DNA of 64,000 bases from Methylophaga sp. GTDB lineage: Bacteria; Pseudomonadota; Gammaproteobacteria; Nitrosococcales; Methylophagaceae. Every line of letters starts with the position of its first letter. Within the stretch, counting starts at the first letter, position 1. The position numbers and the translations under genes are program-made. The DNA lies in NCBI GenBank assembly GCA_002706095.1, contig PAJP01000022.1, forward strand, positions 112,151 through 176,150, given 5' to 3'. Positions 45,272 to 55,034 of this stretch are shown in pieces. The notes beneath the pieces are model-generated. The model saw only the letters and a list, made by a program, of their open reading frames with translations, was not told where the DNA came from and ran no database searches.

Positions 45272-46144
45272 ATGCCCATTATTGATTATCTGGCAGTATC
45301 GCCAGTCGCCTGGATAGTTGTAGCCAGTATACTTGGCCTACTGGTTGGCAGTTTTCTGAATGTCGTTATTTATCGTCTGCCTATTATTATGCAACGCGAA
45401 TGGGCCGAGCAGTGTGCTGAGTTAACTGGAGAAGTCAGTAGTCAGCCTGAAACCGCCTTCTCTCTTTCCAAACCACGCTCTGCTTGTCCTCATTGTGGTC
45501 ATGCCATCTCAGCTTTAGAAAATATTCCCGTTATCAGCTACTTAGTATTAGGTGGTAAATGTAAAGCATGTCGAACACCGATATCTATACGCTATCCCAT
45601 TATCGAACTTATATCAGCATGCATGTCAGCCACCATAGCTTGGCAGTTTGGCTTTGACTGGAATGCCATAGGCGGGCTTTTTCTTAGCTGGGCCCTGCTT
45701 GCTTTAACGTTTATTGATGTCGATCATCAGCTCTTACCTGACAAAATTACGCTTCCACTCATCTGGTTAGGATTAATTTTTAACTTAGGTACGGTTTACA
45801 CTGATCTTAATAGTAGTGTTATTGGCGCTGTGGCAGGCTATCTATCACTTTGGAGTATCTATCACCTGTTTAGACTAGTCACAGGTAAAGAAGGTATGGG
45901 CTACGGTGATTTTAAGCTTCTTGCAGCACTAGGTGCCTGGATGGGCTGGCAAGCGTTGCCGATGATTGTTTTATTATCATCCTTTGTTGGCGCGGTCATC
46001 GGTGTCACACTCATTCTACTAAAGCAGCATCAGCGTGATATTCCTATTCCATTTGGGCCTTATCTTGCCATTGCCGGCTGGATAGCTCTTGTGTGGGGAG
46101 ATACGATTAACAGCACTTACCTTCATTGGTCAGGACTTGCTTAA
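45272..46144 (+). CDS. pilD: Prepilin peptidase and N-methyltransferase PilD
   Basis: A 290-residue inner-membrane aspartyl protease that cleaves and N-methylates prepilins. The zinc CxxC pairs CPHC (about 72-75) and CKAC (about 97-100) and the two catalytic aspartates in FIDVDHQLLPD and GMGYGDFKL are present. About eight helices are predicted. It overlaps coaE by one base (TAATG) and completes pilBCD-coaE-zapD-yacG, a conserved set. Confidence 0.96.
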   Translation: MPIIDYLAVSPVAWIVVASILGLLVGSFLNVVIYRLPIIMQREWAEQCAELTGEVSSQPETAFSLSKPRSACPHCGHAISALENIPVISYLVLGGKCKACRTPISIRYPIIELISACMSATIAWQFGFDWNAIGGLFLSWALLALTFIDVDHQLLPDKITLPLIWLGLIFNLGTVYTDLNSSVIGAVAGYLSLWSIYHLFRLVTGKEGMGYGDFKLLAALGAWMGWQALPMIVLLSSFVGAVIGVTLILLKQHQRDIPIPFGPYLAIAGWIALVWGDTINSTYLHWSGLA

Positions 46145-46752
46145 TGGTATTTAAGGTTGGCCTCACTGGTGGCGTTGCCAGTGGAAAATCGACCATCACT
46201 AATCTCTTTCACGACCAATACCAGATTGATGTAATTGATGCAGATAAGATTGCACATAATCTTTTAGTAAAAAACTCAAGTTGTTATCACGAAGTCGTTG
46301 AGACTTTCGGAGAGTCCGTTTTATTGGATAATGGTGAAATTAATCGTCGTTATCTCCGCGAACGCATATTTCGTGAAGCTGCTGCTAAACAACAACTTGA
46401 AGCCATATTACATCCTGTCATTCGTCAGCAATTGTTCAGTGAGGCGGAGCATGCAACATCAGCTTATTGTATTTTATCTGTGCCGCTGTTAATCGAAGTA
46501 GGTCTGCATAGAGAAGTCGATCGAGTTTGCGTTATTGATGTCAGTGAAGATGTACAGTTAGCGCGCTTAATCAGCCGTGATAAGCTCTCTACTGAAACCG
46601 CTATAGCCATGATCAAAAACCAATGTGACCGCGCAGTACGCTTGCAACATGCCGATGATATTATTAATAATAATGATTCAAAAGATTCATTGGCTCATCA
46701 AGTGGCTAAATTACATGAACTCTTCTTAAAGTTTGCTGACCAATCACATTAA
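46144..46752 (+). CDS. coaE: Dephospho-CoA kinase
   Basis: A 202-residue P-loop kinase for the last step of coenzyme A synthesis. The P-loop GGVASGKST lies at residues 8-16, followed by VIDADKIAHNLL and the LIVEVGLHREVD-type lid region (PLLIEVGLH). The ATG at 46144 overlaps the pilD stop by one base. The frame extends six codons upstream, but those are pilD codons. Confidence 0.96.
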   Translation: MVFKVGLTGGVASGKSTITNLFHDQYQIDVIDADKIAHNLLVKNSSCYHEVVETFGESVLLDNGEINRRYLRERIFREAAAKQQLEAILHPVIRQQLFSEAEHATSAYCILSVPLLIEVGLHREVDRVCVIDVSEDVQLARLISRDKLSTETAIAMIKNQCDRAVRLQHADDIINNNDSKDSLAHQVAKLHELFLKFADQSH

Positions 46753-46816
46753 GTTGCTTGCCAGCATAGAGTCATGGACAATAACCTCATTCACTTACCG
46801 TTATAAAAAAAGACCC

Positions 46817-47587
46817 GTGTCAGATTCGATAATTTTTGAACAACCACTCAATGAACGAATTCGGACCTTTCTGAGGTTAGAATTTCTATTTAAACGTGTT
46901 GATTCTGCATTGAAGGGCCAATCCGAAATGCATCATCGCGATGCATTGGATGGGATATTGAGCATGCTCAGTGTATTTGAGCGTAGCGATATGAAACAAG
47001 AATTAATGAAAGAGATCGAACGCTTGATTGCCAATCTTTCAGCGCTTGAGAATACGCCAGGAGTGGACCGGCAGGCATTAGATGCATTACTTTCGGATCT
47101 CGATCAAAGCCTGGATGCTTTGCATATCCAGAAATCAGGCTTAGGTCAGCAGCTAAGAGACAATGAGTTTTTATACAGTATTCGCCAGCGCTCCAGTATT
47201 CCCGGCGGTACCTGTGAATTTGATTTACCTTCTTACCACTTCTGGCTACAACATACTGTCGCTGAGACGCGTTCAGAACAACTTCAGCTTTGGATGAATG
47301 AATTTATCTCGGTCAGAAATGCAGTGGAATTAAGCTTACGTCTTATCCGTGGCAGTGTTGGGTTTAGAGATGAAGTGGCAGAAGCAGGCTTCTATCAACG
47401 TAGTCTGGATTCAAATCAGCCTTACCAGCTTATTCGGGTTGAAATTCCACGTGATAAAGCCTATTTTCCTGAAGTCAGTGGAGGGAAACATCGATTCACT
47501 GTGCGCTTCATGCTGTTTGATATCCAACAGCGACCGCAACAATCATTCGAAAGCATCCCCTTTAAACTCAGCTGTTGTGCAATGTAA
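46817..47587 (+). CDS. zapD: Cell division protein ZapD
   Basis: A 256-residue FtsZ-binding protein that bundles FtsZ filaments at the Z ring. The start of the family, [20 protein letters not shown], follows a GTG at 46817, so I begin there; longer frame codons upstream overlap coaE and lack similarity. Conserved [19 protein letters not shown] and the C-terminal [18 protein letters not shown] are present. The Shine-Dalgarno is weak. It is 2 bases before yacG. Confidence 0.92.
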   Translation: MSDSIIFEQPLNERIRTFLRLEFLFKRVDSALKGQSEMHHRDALDGILSMLSVFERSDMKQELMKEIERLIANLSALENTPGVDRQALDALLSDLDQSLDALHIQKSGLGQQLRDNEFLYSIRQRSSIPGGTCEFDLPSYHFWLQHTVAETRSEQLQLWMNEFISVRNAVELSLRLIRGSVGFRDEVAEAGFYQRSLDSNQPYQLIRVEIPRDKAYFPEVSGGKHRFTVRFMLFDIQQRPQQSFESIPFKLSCCAM

Positions 47588-47589
47588 TC

Positions 47590-47778
47590 ATGGTAACGAT
47601 TGTTAACTGCCCACAATGTGGTAAACAAGTTCCTTGGCAAGCAGATCAAATCTGGAAGCCCTTTTGTAGTGAACGCTGTAAGCTAATCGACCTCGGTGAA
47701 TGGGCTTCTGAAGGACACAAAATTCCTGGTCCTCCGGTTAATACCCCTCTGGATGATGATGACTCAGACTATCACTAG
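47590..47778 (+). CDS. yacG: DNA gyrase inhibitor YacG
   Basis: A 62-residue zinc-ribbon protein that binds GyrB in E. coli and inhibits its DNA-binding. The CPQC and FCSERC cysteines and the tail [14 protein letters not shown] are characteristic. The ATG lies 3 bases after zapD. Its stop is only 2 bases from the stop of convergent nadA. Confidence 0.95.
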   Translation: MVTIVNCPQCGKQVPWQADQIWKPFCSERCKLIDLGEWASEGHKIPGPPVNTPLDDDDSDYH

Positions 47779-47780
47779 CC

Positions 47781-48857
47781 TTAGGCATCACCTGCAGTCA
47801 AAATACCTTGTTCATAAGAAAAATTAAGCATTCGATTCAGTGGAATCAGTGCCTTTTGACGAACATCCTCATCGACTTCAATCGTATTATTCATCTCGAC
47901 CAATGTCTTATGTAAGTTCACAAGCGTATTCATTGCCATCCACGGACAATGGGCACAGCTTTTACACGTAGCACTTTTACCACCTGTCGGCGCAGGTATT
48001 AAACGTTTATCTGGAACAGCCTGACTCATTTTATAAAACAAGCCGTAATCCGTAGCAATAATCAACGTATCCGCTTTTGAGGCTTTACCCGCGGCAATAA
48101 TTTGTTTAGTTGAACCCACAAAGTCTGCCTTGGCAATCACCGCCTCAGGTGACTCAGGATGCACTAACACCTCTGCCTCAGGATATTTTTTCATAAGTTG
48201 TTCAAGTTCATACAGCTTAAACTCGTCATGAACAACGCAATGGCCTTGCCATAACAACATATCGGCATCGGTTTTATTCTTGATATATTGACCCAGATGG
48301 CGGTCAGGACCCCATATAATTTTTTTACCGTCGGCTTTCAAGGATTCAATAATCTGAATGGCGTTACTGGATGTCACAATCCAGTCAGCACGGGCTTTTA
48401 CTTCAACACTGGTATTGGCATAAACCACCACAGTGCGATCAGGGTGCTGGTCACAAAATTCACTAAAGGCGTCTATTGGACAGCCCAGATCAAGTGAACA
48501 TTCTGCTTCCAGTGTCGGCATAATCACGGTTTTTTCCGGACTCAGTATTTTTGCCGTTTCCCCCATAAAGCGAACACCACAAACAACTAATGTATCAGCT
48601 GGATGCTTAGCACCAAAATTAGCCATATCCAGAGAGTCAGACACATAGCCGCCAGTCTGTTCAGCCAAAGCCTGCAGCTCATCGTCAACATAATAATGAG
48701 CAATCATCACGGCATTTTTTTCTTTTAGCAGGTGTTTGATTTTCTCAATATAATCCGCTTTTTCTTCTTCTGAAAGCCAGGGTGTTGGCGCCACATTGTC
48801 GATGATTGAGTCAATTTTTGACTGAAGAGATTGAGGAATGGCTTCTGCTAAACTCAT
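47781..48857 (-). CDS. nadA: Quinolinate synthase
   Basis: A 358-residue [4Fe-4S] enzyme that condenses iminoaspartate with dihydroxyacetone phosphate to quinolinate in de novo NAD synthesis. The three cluster cysteines are in [16 protein letters not shown] and the C-terminal [13 protein letters not shown] block, and HYYVDDELQ is at the N-terminal dihydroxyacetone-phosphate site. No nadB or nadC lies nearby. The gene is separated from mutT by 4 bases and converges on yacG. Confidence 0.96.
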   Translation of the reverse strand: MSLAEAIPQSLQSKIDSIIDNVAPTPWLSEEEKADYIEKIKHLLKEKNAVMIAHYYVDDELQALAEQTGGYVSDSLDMANFGAKHPADTLVVCGVRFMGETAKILSPEKTVIMPTLEAECSLDLGCPIDAFSEFCDQHPDRTVVVYANTSVEVKARADWIVTSSNAIQIIESLKADGKKIIWGPDRHLGQYIKNKTDADMLLWQGHCVVHDEFKLYELEQLMKKYPEAEVLVHPESPEAVIAKADFVGSTKQIIAAGKASKADTLIIATDYGLFYKMSQAVPDKRLIPAPTGGKSATCKSCAHCPWMAMNTLVNLHKTLVEMNNTIEVDEDVRQKALIPLNRMLNFSYEQGILTAGDA

Positions 48858-48861
48858 AATT

Positions 48862-49269
48862 CTAAACTGCCTGTGTGGTATTCAATTGCTGTTGTATTGC
48901 TGTCACAATAATTTTATTGGCTGCTGGAAATTCGTAATAATCGAGGGCTGCAATATCAACCCATTTAATGGTTTGACCTTCATGCCCTGTTGGCGTTCCA
49001 TCAAAAGCATCTATCCACCAGACGTCCAGTAATACTGACTTATCGCCATAATCATGACTGTGCTCTATAAGCGGTTCAGCACGGAGAATATCGATAGCTA
49101 ATTCTTCTTTGATTTCTCGCGTCAGAGCCTGCTGGACCGTCTCGCCCGACTCGACTTTACCGCCGGGGAATTCCCATAAATTACCCTGATGCTGGTCAGG
49201 CTTACGCAGCGCAATAAGCACTTCTTTTTGCTGCACAATAACGGCGACAGCCACATGTATTTGACTCAT
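48862..49269 (-). CDS. mutT: Nudix hydrolase, MutT family (8-oxo-dGTP diphosphatase)
   Basis: A 135-residue Nudix hydrolase, close to MutT, which removes 8-oxo-dGTP from the nucleotide pool. The Nudix box [20 protein letters not shown] continues into EELAI, giving all Glu and Gly positions (GX5EX7REUXEEXGU). [17 protein letters not shown] matches the MutT N-terminus. It overlaps the CHCC zinc-finger gene by 4 bases. Confidence 0.9.
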   Translation of the reverse strand: MSQIHVAVAVIVQQKEVLIALRKPDQHQGNLWEFPGGKVESGETVQQALTREIKEELAIDILRAEPLIEHSHDYGDKSVLLDVWWIDAFDGTPTGHEGQTIKWVDIAALDYYEFPAANKIIVTAIQQQLNTTQAV

Positions 49270-49466
49270 TTATTCTGACCCGTGAGCGTGAATAACGCCC
49301 CACAGTAAGGGCAAGCGACTTCACCTTTCGTTTCTATATCGAGATATACCCGAGGGTGTGCATTCCACACCGGCATATCAGGCATGGGACAGCTCAAAGG
49401 GAGATCGTCAGGATGAACCCAATAATGTTTTTCAGCACACGATTTATCACTATTTTGTTCACCCAT
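49266..49466 (-). CDS. CHCC zinc-finger domain protein
   Basis: A 66-residue protein with a zf-CHCC domain, like that of the complex I subunit NDUFS6. The ligands are visible: SCPMP (Cys), HPRVYLDI (His) and ACPYC (two Cys). Small bacterial members of this family are of unknown function, though they are common in proteobacteria. The gene is translationally coupled to mutT (ATGA overlap) and lies 16 bases from aspS. Confidence 0.85.
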   Translation of the reverse strand: MGEQNSDKSCAEKHYWVHPDDLPLSCPMPDMPVWNAHPRVYLDIETKGEVACPYCGALFTLTGQNK

Positions 49467-49482
49467 AAGATCTCCTAGATAA

Positions 49483-51264
49483 CTATTCAGCCTGTGGATT
49501 TTTCCTCAATCTAATGTTCAGCTCTTTCAATAACGTATCATCAATAGGGCTAGGGGCATCAGTTAATAGACAACTGGCTGATTGTGTTTTTGGGAACGCC
49601 ATGACATCACGAATAGATGCCGCTCCGGTCATCAGCATGACCAAGCGATCCAAACCAAATGCCAGCCCGCCATGCGGAGGACAGCCATATTTCAGTGCAT
49701 TTAATAAGAAGCCAAATTTATCCTGTGCTTCTTCTTCATCAATACCCAGTAATTCAAATACTTTTTGCTGAACATCGGTCTTATGAATACGCATTGACCC
49801 ACCGCCCAGCTCTGTACCATTCAAGACCATGTCATATGCACGTGACAGACATTTTTCTGGGTCAGAATCTAACAAGGCCAGATCCGATTCGCGTGGTGCT
49901 GTAAACGGATGATGTAGCGCATGCCAGCGTTCTGACTTTTCATCCCATTCAAACATAGGGAATGCGACGACCCATAAAGGTTTCCAGCCACGTTCAACCA
50001 TACTAAGATCATGGCCCAGTTTGACACGCAATGCACCCAGAGACTCGTTAACGATGGTGGCTTTATCAGCGCCGAAGAAGACCAAATCGCCAGTTTCGGC
50101 AGAAACGCGCTGCATGATGGCAGAAACAACTTCATCAGGTAAAAACTTCAGAATCGGAGACTGCAAGCCTTCGCGTCCCGCCTCAGCATCATTTACCTTG
50201 ATATAAGCCAGCCCTTTAGCACCATAAATGCTGACATATTTCGTGTAGTCATCAATTTCTTTACGACTCAGGTTATTACCACCTGGTACTTTCAAAGCTG
50301 CCACACGACCGCGTGGATCATTAGCGGGTGCAGAGAAGACTTTAAAATCGACTTCGCCCATTAAATCACTGACATCAACCAATTCCAGCGGAATGCGCAG
50401 ATCAGGTTTATCACTACCAAAACGATCCATGGCTTCAGCATAGGTCATTCTTGGGAAAGGATTCGGTAAGGCTTCTTCCAGCACATTAGCAAAAAGACTG
50501 CGAATCATTTCTTCCATCATGTTCATGAAATCTTCTTCTTCAACAAAAGAAGTTTCAATATCAATCTGAGTGAATTCAGGTTGACGATCCGCACGTAAAT
50601 CTTCATCACGGAAACAACGGACAACTTGGTAATAGCGGTCCATACCTGACATCATCAACAACTGCTTAAAAAGCTGGGGAGATTGCGGCAACGCGAAGAA
50701 CTCACCCTGATGGGTACGGCTAGGTACAAGGTAATCACGAGCCCCTTCTGGTGTAGCTTTTGTCAGAATGGGTGTTTCAATATCTAAAAAGCCGTTTGAG
50801 TCGAGATAGCTACGTAACTGACGGGTAATCTGTGAACGAAAACGTAAGCGTTGTTGCATTTCAGGACGACGTAAATCGATATAACGATAACGCAGACGAA
50901 TATCTTCATTGACGTCCAGCAATTCATTCAACGGGAAAGGAGGAGTTTCTGATGCGTTGAGTATTTCAAGTTTCTTAGCAATGATCTCAATCTTACCGCT
51001 ACGCAAATCAGCATTATCACTACCGGCAGGTCTGAGCTGAACAATACCCTCAATTTTCAGAACATATTCACTTCTTACACGTTCAGCATGAGCAAAACAA
51101 TCAGCATCTTCAGGATTACAAACAACCTGGACTAACCCTTCGCGGTCCCGTAAATCAATAAAAATGACACCACCGTGATCTCGTCTACGATGCATCCAGC
51201 CAACAATAGAAACTGACTGACCTTCGAGGGTTTCATTTACCTCGCCGCAATAATGGCTACGCAT
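49483..51264 (-). CDS. aspS: Aspartyl-tRNA synthetase, probably nondiscriminating
   Basis: A 593-residue bacterial-type class IIb synthetase that charges tRNA-Asp. OB-fold anticodon domain (about 1-105), catalytic core with motif 2 [18 protein letters not shown], bacterial GAD insertion (about 290-420) and motif 3 [12 protein letters not shown]. Residue 30 is His (RRRDHGG), where discriminating E. coli enzyme has Leu, and Gly is near residue 81 (RPAG); both match the nondiscriminating P. aeruginosa enzyme. That would also charge tRNA-Asn with Asp for GatCAB to amidate. The ATG at 51264 has GGAAG upstream. It is followed by the DUF502 gene. Confidence 0.96.
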   Translation of the reverse strand: MRSHYCGEVNETLEGQSVSIVGWMHRRRDHGGVIFIDLRDREGLVQVVCNPEDADCFAHAERVRSEYVLKIEGIVQLRPAGSDNADLRSGKIEIIAKKLEILNASETPPFPLNELLDVNEDIRLRYRYIDLRRPEMQQRLRFRSQITRQLRSYLDSNGFLDIETPILTKATPEGARDYLVPSRTHQGEFFALPQSPQLFKQLLMMSGMDRYYQVVRCFRDEDLRADRQPEFTQIDIETSFVEEEDFMNMMEEMIRSLFANVLEEALPNPFPRMTYAEAMDRFGSDKPDLRIPLELVDVSDLMGEVDFKVFSAPANDPRGRVAALKVPGGNNLSRKEIDDYTKYVSIYGAKGLAYIKVNDAEAGREGLQSPILKFLPDEVVSAIMQRVSAETGDLVFFGADKATIVNESLGALRVKLGHDLSMVERGWKPLWVVAFPMFEWDEKSERWHALHHPFTAPRESDLALLDSDPEKCLSRAYDMVLNGTELGGGSMRIHKTDVQQKVFELLGIDEEEAQDKFGFLLNALKYGCPPHGGLAFGLDRLVMLMTGAASIRDVMAFPKTQSASCLLTDAPSPIDDTLLKELNIRLRKNPQAE

Positions 51265-51340
51265 AATAACTTCCAATCTTTAAAATTTTTATAGTTTGCA
51301 ATTGAGTTCTGAATAGTTGAATTCGAACCCATCAATTTAT

Positions 51341-51979
51341 TTAACTTAGGCTTTTGTTGTCGGCCTGTTGTTTGTGCAATTGTTCTTTCTTCCAATCTGG
51401 AACAACAACCCCCATTGAGATAATCATTTTCAAGCCTTGTTCGACTGTCATATCCAACTCAATAACATCCTCTTTCGGCAGCATCAGCACAAATCCTGAG
51501 GTGGGATTCGGTGTCGTTGGTATAAACACACTCATCACTTCAGATTGTGTTTTTTCTTGTACTTCACCAAGCTGATCAGATGTCATAAAGGCTAGGCTCC
51601 AGACACCTTTCCTTGGATATTCCACTAACAATACACGACGAAATGACTGACCATCGGTTGTTAATACTGCTTCTAATATCTGTTTAATGCCAGCATATAG
51701 TGTTCTGACTAAGGGAATCCTAGATAACAAAGATTCCCAAGCATTAACTAAACGTCTTCCTAATAAGTTGGCAACAATCATACCGGTTGCTAACACCAAT
51801 ACAACCGCTAACAAAACGCCTAATCCAGGGATGTGAAACCCTAATAAATTATCTGGCTGATACACATGAGGTAATAGTAATAATGTTTGATCTAAAAACC
51901 CCACGATAGCGCGGATAACTAAAAAGGTGATACCCAAGGGCATCCATACAAGTAATCCGGCTATCAGGTATTTACGCAT
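51341..51979 (-). CDS. DUF502 family membrane protein
   Basis: A 212-residue protein with two N-terminal membrane helices (about 4-24 and 52-75) and a cytoplasmic domain carrying IPLVRTLYAGIKQ and FIPTTPNPTSGFV, both characteristic of DUF502. Family function is unestablished. The order fmdB-DUF502-aspS on one strand is common in gammaproteobacteria, so the three are probably co-transcribed; 76 bases separate it from aspS. Confidence 0.9.
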   Translation of the reverse strand: MRKYLIAGLLVWMPLGITFLVIRAIVGFLDQTLLLLPHVYQPDNLLGFHIPGLGVLLAVVLVLATGMIVANLLGRRLVNAWESLLSRIPLVRTLYAGIKQILEAVLTTDGQSFRRVLLVEYPRKGVWSLAFMTSDQLGEVQEKTQSEVMSVFIPTTPNPTSGFVLMLPKEDVIELDMTVEQGLKMIISMGVVVPDWKKEQLHKQQADNKSLS

Positions 51980-52004
51980 TTACTTTCTAAATAAAATGTA
52001 TCAA

Positions 52005-52277
52005 TCAATGGCAGCCACAGCCTGTTCCGCATGCAGCTGCACTAGTCTTTTTTGCGCTATCGCTTGCCCCACTCTCAGCTAAGTTACGTTTACTACCTGT
52101 TTTAAAGTCAGTCTCGTACCAGCCATCTCCTTTCAAGCGAAATCCTGAAGCTGATACCAGTTTACGCAGCTGCGCTTGTTCACATGCCGGGCAATGCACA
52201 AGGGGCTCATCACTAATTTTTTGCAGTGCTTCAAACTCATGTCCACAGGCATCACAGCGATATTCATAAAGTGGCAT
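52005..52277 (-). CDS. FmdB family zinc-ribbon protein
   Basis: A 90-residue protein beginning with the FmdB zinc ribbon MPLYEYRCDACGHEFE and a second pair HCPAC. The C-terminal tail ends in a Cys-rich CGTGCGCH. Its role is not established; the name derives from the fmd operon where it was first noted. It leads the minus-strand fmdB-DUF502-aspS group and is divergent from the ABC exporter with 158 bases between starts. Confidence 0.92.
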   Translation of the reverse strand: MPLYEYRCDACGHEFEALQKISDEPLVHCPACEQAQLRKLVSASGFRLKGDGWYETDFKTGSKRNLAESGASDSAKKTSAAACGTGCGCH

Positions 52278-52435
52278 TATTCCTTCCTCATACTATAGAA
52301 AAATGTTGGAGACCACTTTTAATAGTGTCTCGAAAACCGCATTTCAAGAGTTAAACTCATTAATTATAACTAAAAAGTTCTCTTGCCGCCGTGCTCACTT
52401 TCAACATGGGTATTTTAATACGCTAAACTATATCG

Positions 52436-54205
52436 ATGAGATCCCATAATGATTGGCAGGCCATACGCCGACTTCTTCCCTTTTTAAAGAAATTCAAAGG
52501 CCGTGTATTGTTCGCACTTGGCCTTCTGACGCTAGCAAAATTGGCTAACGTAACCGTCCCTATTACTCTGAAACATGCCATTGATGCTCTAGACCCTCAA
52601 CATCAAGAGATTATTTACCTTCCCATTTTTATGCTGGTTGCATATGGTCTTTTACGCTTTGCTAGCAGCGCTTTTAGTGAGCTGCGTGACGCCCTGTTTG
52701 CCAAAGTAATATTTCGCTCGGTTCGGCGAATAGCGACACAAATTCTCTCACACTTACACGATCTATCTTTGCAATTTCACTTACAGAGACAGACGGGGGG
52801 CATATCACGTGATATTGAGCGTGGTAGCCGAGGCATCAGTTTTCTGATGAACTTCATGATATTCAATATATTACCAACACTGGTAGAAATAGGCCTTGTT
52901 AGTGCCATCTTGCTTATCAACTATGACAGCATTTTTGCGATTATTACCACCAGCACCATTCTCATATATATCTTCTACACACTCATCATCACTGAATGGC
53001 GAATGCGTTATCGTCGAAGAATGAATGAGATGGACTCTCAAGCTAATAATCAGGCAATAGACAGCCTGATGAATTACGAAACGGTCAAATACTTCAACAA
53101 TGAGACTCTCGAAGTGTCTCAATACGATGAAAAACTGGCTTCCTGGGAAAAGTCGGCCATACATAATCAGACATCGTTATCGGTATTAAATATCGGACAA
53201 GGCATTATCATTTCTGCTGGTCTGACCGCTCTCATGTTACTTGCCGGTCAAGGCGTCGTTAATGCTCAGTTATCACTTGGTGATTTGGTACTCATCAATG
53301 CTTACCTCCTCCAACTCTATATGCCGCTGGGCTTTCTTGGTTTTGTCTACAGAGAAATTCGTCACTCACTGGCAGATATGGAACGGATGTTTAATTTGCT
53401 CGATCAACAGCGTGAGGTACCAGACAGCAGGGATGCAGTTGAGATTGATGTGAATGCAGGAGAAATTAAATTTGTTAACGTAAGTTTTTCCTATCATGCC
53501 GATAGAATGATATTAAAAAATATCAATTTCACAGCTAAAGCAGGACAAAAACTCGCTATCGTCGGCCCCAGTGGTTCAGGAAAATCAACTATTGTCCGGC
53601 TACTCTATCGCTTCTATGATCCACAAGTTGGTCATATCGAAATAGACAATCAAGATATAAAGACGGTTAGCCAAAACAGTTTACGAAAGCACATTGGTGT
53701 TGTTCCTCAAGACACCGTTTTATTCAACGATACGATTTATCACAACATTGCTTACGGCAAGCCCTCAGCCAGCAATGAACAAGTCATTATGGCTGCAAAA
53801 CAAGCTAATTTAGATGACTTTATTAATAATCTACCAGACGGGTACGAAACCATTGTAGGTGAACGAGGATTAAAGCTATCAGGGGGGGAGAAACAGCGTA
53901 TCGCCATCGCACGAACACTGCTAAAAGCGCCTGAAATCCTATGCTTTGATGAAGCCACTTCAGCGCTTGATAGTCATGCAGAGCAGCGTATTGGGCAAGA
54001 AATCATCAATATCAGTGCGAACAAAACCTCACTGGTTATTGCACATAGACTTTCCACTATTGTCGATGCGCATCAAATATTGGTGCTAGACAAAGGGCAG
54101 ATTGTAGAACAAGGGACACACCAGCAACTCCTACATCAACATGGCGTTTATGCATCCATGTGGCGCCTCCAGCAAAACTACAGAGAAATACCTCATCGTG
54201 AGTAA
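52436..54205 (+). CDS. ATM1-like ABC transporter (permease-ATPase fusion)
   Basis: A 589-residue half transporter of the ABCB7/ATM1/HMT1 class. Six membrane helices (about 20-310) include the substrate-contact LQFHLQRQTGGISRDIERG block. The ATPase domain (about 340-589) has Walker A GPSGSGKST, signature LSGGEKQRIAIA and Walker B ILCFDEATSALD. Bacterial relatives export glutathione-bound metals, or a sulfur or Fe/S intermediate; exact cargo is unknown. It is monocistronic as far as visible and is followed by the pseudoazurin upstream region. Confidence 0.9.
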   Translation: MRSHNDWQAIRRLLPFLKKFKGRVLFALGLLTLAKLANVTVPITLKHAIDALDPQHQEIIYLPIFMLVAYGLLRFASSAFSELRDALFAKVIFRSVRRIATQILSHLHDLSLQFHLQRQTGGISRDIERGSRGISFLMNFMIFNILPTLVEIGLVSAILLINYDSIFAIITTSTILIYIFYTLIITEWRMRYRRRMNEMDSQANNQAIDSLMNYETVKYFNNETLEVSQYDEKLASWEKSAIHNQTSLSVLNIGQGIIISAGLTALMLLAGQGVVNAQLSLGDLVLINAYLLQLYMPLGFLGFVYREIRHSLADMERMFNLLDQQREVPDSRDAVEIDVNAGEIKFVNVSFSYHADRMILKNINFTAKAGQKLAIVGPSGSGKSTIVRLLYRFYDPQVGHIEIDNQDIKTVSQNSLRKHIGVVPQDTVLFNDTIYHNIAYGKPSASNEQVIMAAKQANLDDFINNLPDGYETIVGERGLKLSGGEKQRIAIARTLLKAPEILCFDEATSALDSHAEQRIGQEIINISANKTSLVIAHRLSTIVDAHQILVLDKGQIVEQGTHQQLLHQHGVYASMWRLQQNYREIPHRE

Positions 54206-54406
54206 ACGGGTTATTTGACACATTTCCATGAGTTTTTTTGGACTTTCTGACAAAACTCAGGTTAGTATGTCGCGCGGTTCTGACCGACATAAATCAATAC
54301 ATACAACAAGATAACGATTTATACCCGTTCAGTTTCGGTTCAGTTTGGTTGTGCCAAACTTGCATCGCACTGGGTCAAATAACCCAATAAAACAAGAGGA
54401 TTAAAA
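54206..54406 (+). promoter_or_regulatory. Repeat-rich upstream region of pseudoazurin
   Basis: No gene is seen in these 201 bases. They hold a 12-bp inverted pair GGGTTATTTGAC (54208-54219) and GTCAAATAACCC (54374-54385) about 155 bases apart; a TATGT...ACATA dyad with inner CGGT/ACCG (54266-54291); a tandem GTTCAGTTT (54327-54335 and 54338-54346); and AGTTTGG-ttgtg-CCAAACT (54342-54360). These are plausible operator sites for tight control of pseudoazurin. No firm -35/-10 pair could be assigned. Confidence 0.55.
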
Positions 54407-54850
54407 ATGAAATATGGTAAATCACTTATTGCTGCGACTTTAACTGCGGCTACTTTAATGTCGACTTCTGTAATGGCTGAAAACCATACTGTGACAGCTC
54501 AAGTAACAGCTTTCAAACCAATGGTTATTAAAGTACAACCAGGTGATACTGTTTCTTTCGAAAACATGAACGGACATATCGCTAATACAAAATTCGTTCA
54601 AGCTGACGGTGAACATGAATATATTCCAGAAGGCGCCACCGGCTGGACTTCACAAATGGGTGAAAACTTCACCACACCAGAATTAACAAAAGAAGGTGTT
54701 TACTTATATAAATGTGACCCTCACTGGGGTGCAGGCATGGGTGGTGTCATCATTGTCGGCGAACCAACAAACTTAGAAGCTATCAAAGCAACTAAACCAA
54801 AAGGCGCTCTGAAACGTCTAGTGAAAAAAGCTGAAAAAGCTGTCAAATAA
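54407..54850 (+). CDS. Pseudoazurin (type 1 copper protein)
   Basis: A 147-residue periplasmic blue copper protein. A Sec signal peptide (about 1-24, cut after VMA) precedes a cupredoxin domain with type 1 copper ligands His57, Cys103, His106 and Met111. Pseudoazurins shuttle electrons from bc1 or dehydrogenases to reductases or oxidases. The C-terminal tail (about 125-147) is Lys-rich, as in many pseudoazurins. An AAGAGGA site precedes the ATG, and a strong terminator follows 27 bases after the stop. It is next to the bc1 operon. Confidence 0.93.
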   Translation: MKYGKSLIAATLTAATLMSTSVMAENHTVTAQVTAFKPMVIKVQPGDTVSFENMNGHIANTKFVQADGEHEYIPEGATGWTSQMGENFTTPELTKEGVYLYKCDPHWGAGMGGVIIVGEPTNLEAIKATKPKGALKRLVKKAEKAVK

Positions 54851-54877
54851 GATCGACTAAAATCGTTCTGAAATGAG

Positions 54878-54907
54878 AAGCCCGCCTAATTCTAGGCGGG
54901 CTTTTTT
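54878..54907 (+). terminator. Rho-independent terminator after pseudoazurin
   Basis: An 11-bp perfect stem AAGCCCGCCTA pairs with TAGGCGGGCTT across loop ATTC, followed by a T run at 54902-54907. It isolates pseudoazurin from the following petABC genes. Confidence 0.93.
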
Positions 54908-55034
54908 GATCATTTACTTCCAGTACTATGATAATATTTATGAGTTTTGTAGTTAACCGTGTCATCGAACAATAATAATTGGTGCGGTTAATAAAGAATT
55001 TAAAGATTTTCAGATAGCTGGGAGGACTCCGTCG

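Noticed and set aside
54341..54363. Sigma-54 promoter (GG-N10-GC) upstream of pseudoazurin
   Set aside because: The nearest GG and GC are 13 bases apart, not 10, and the -24 TGGCAC is absent.
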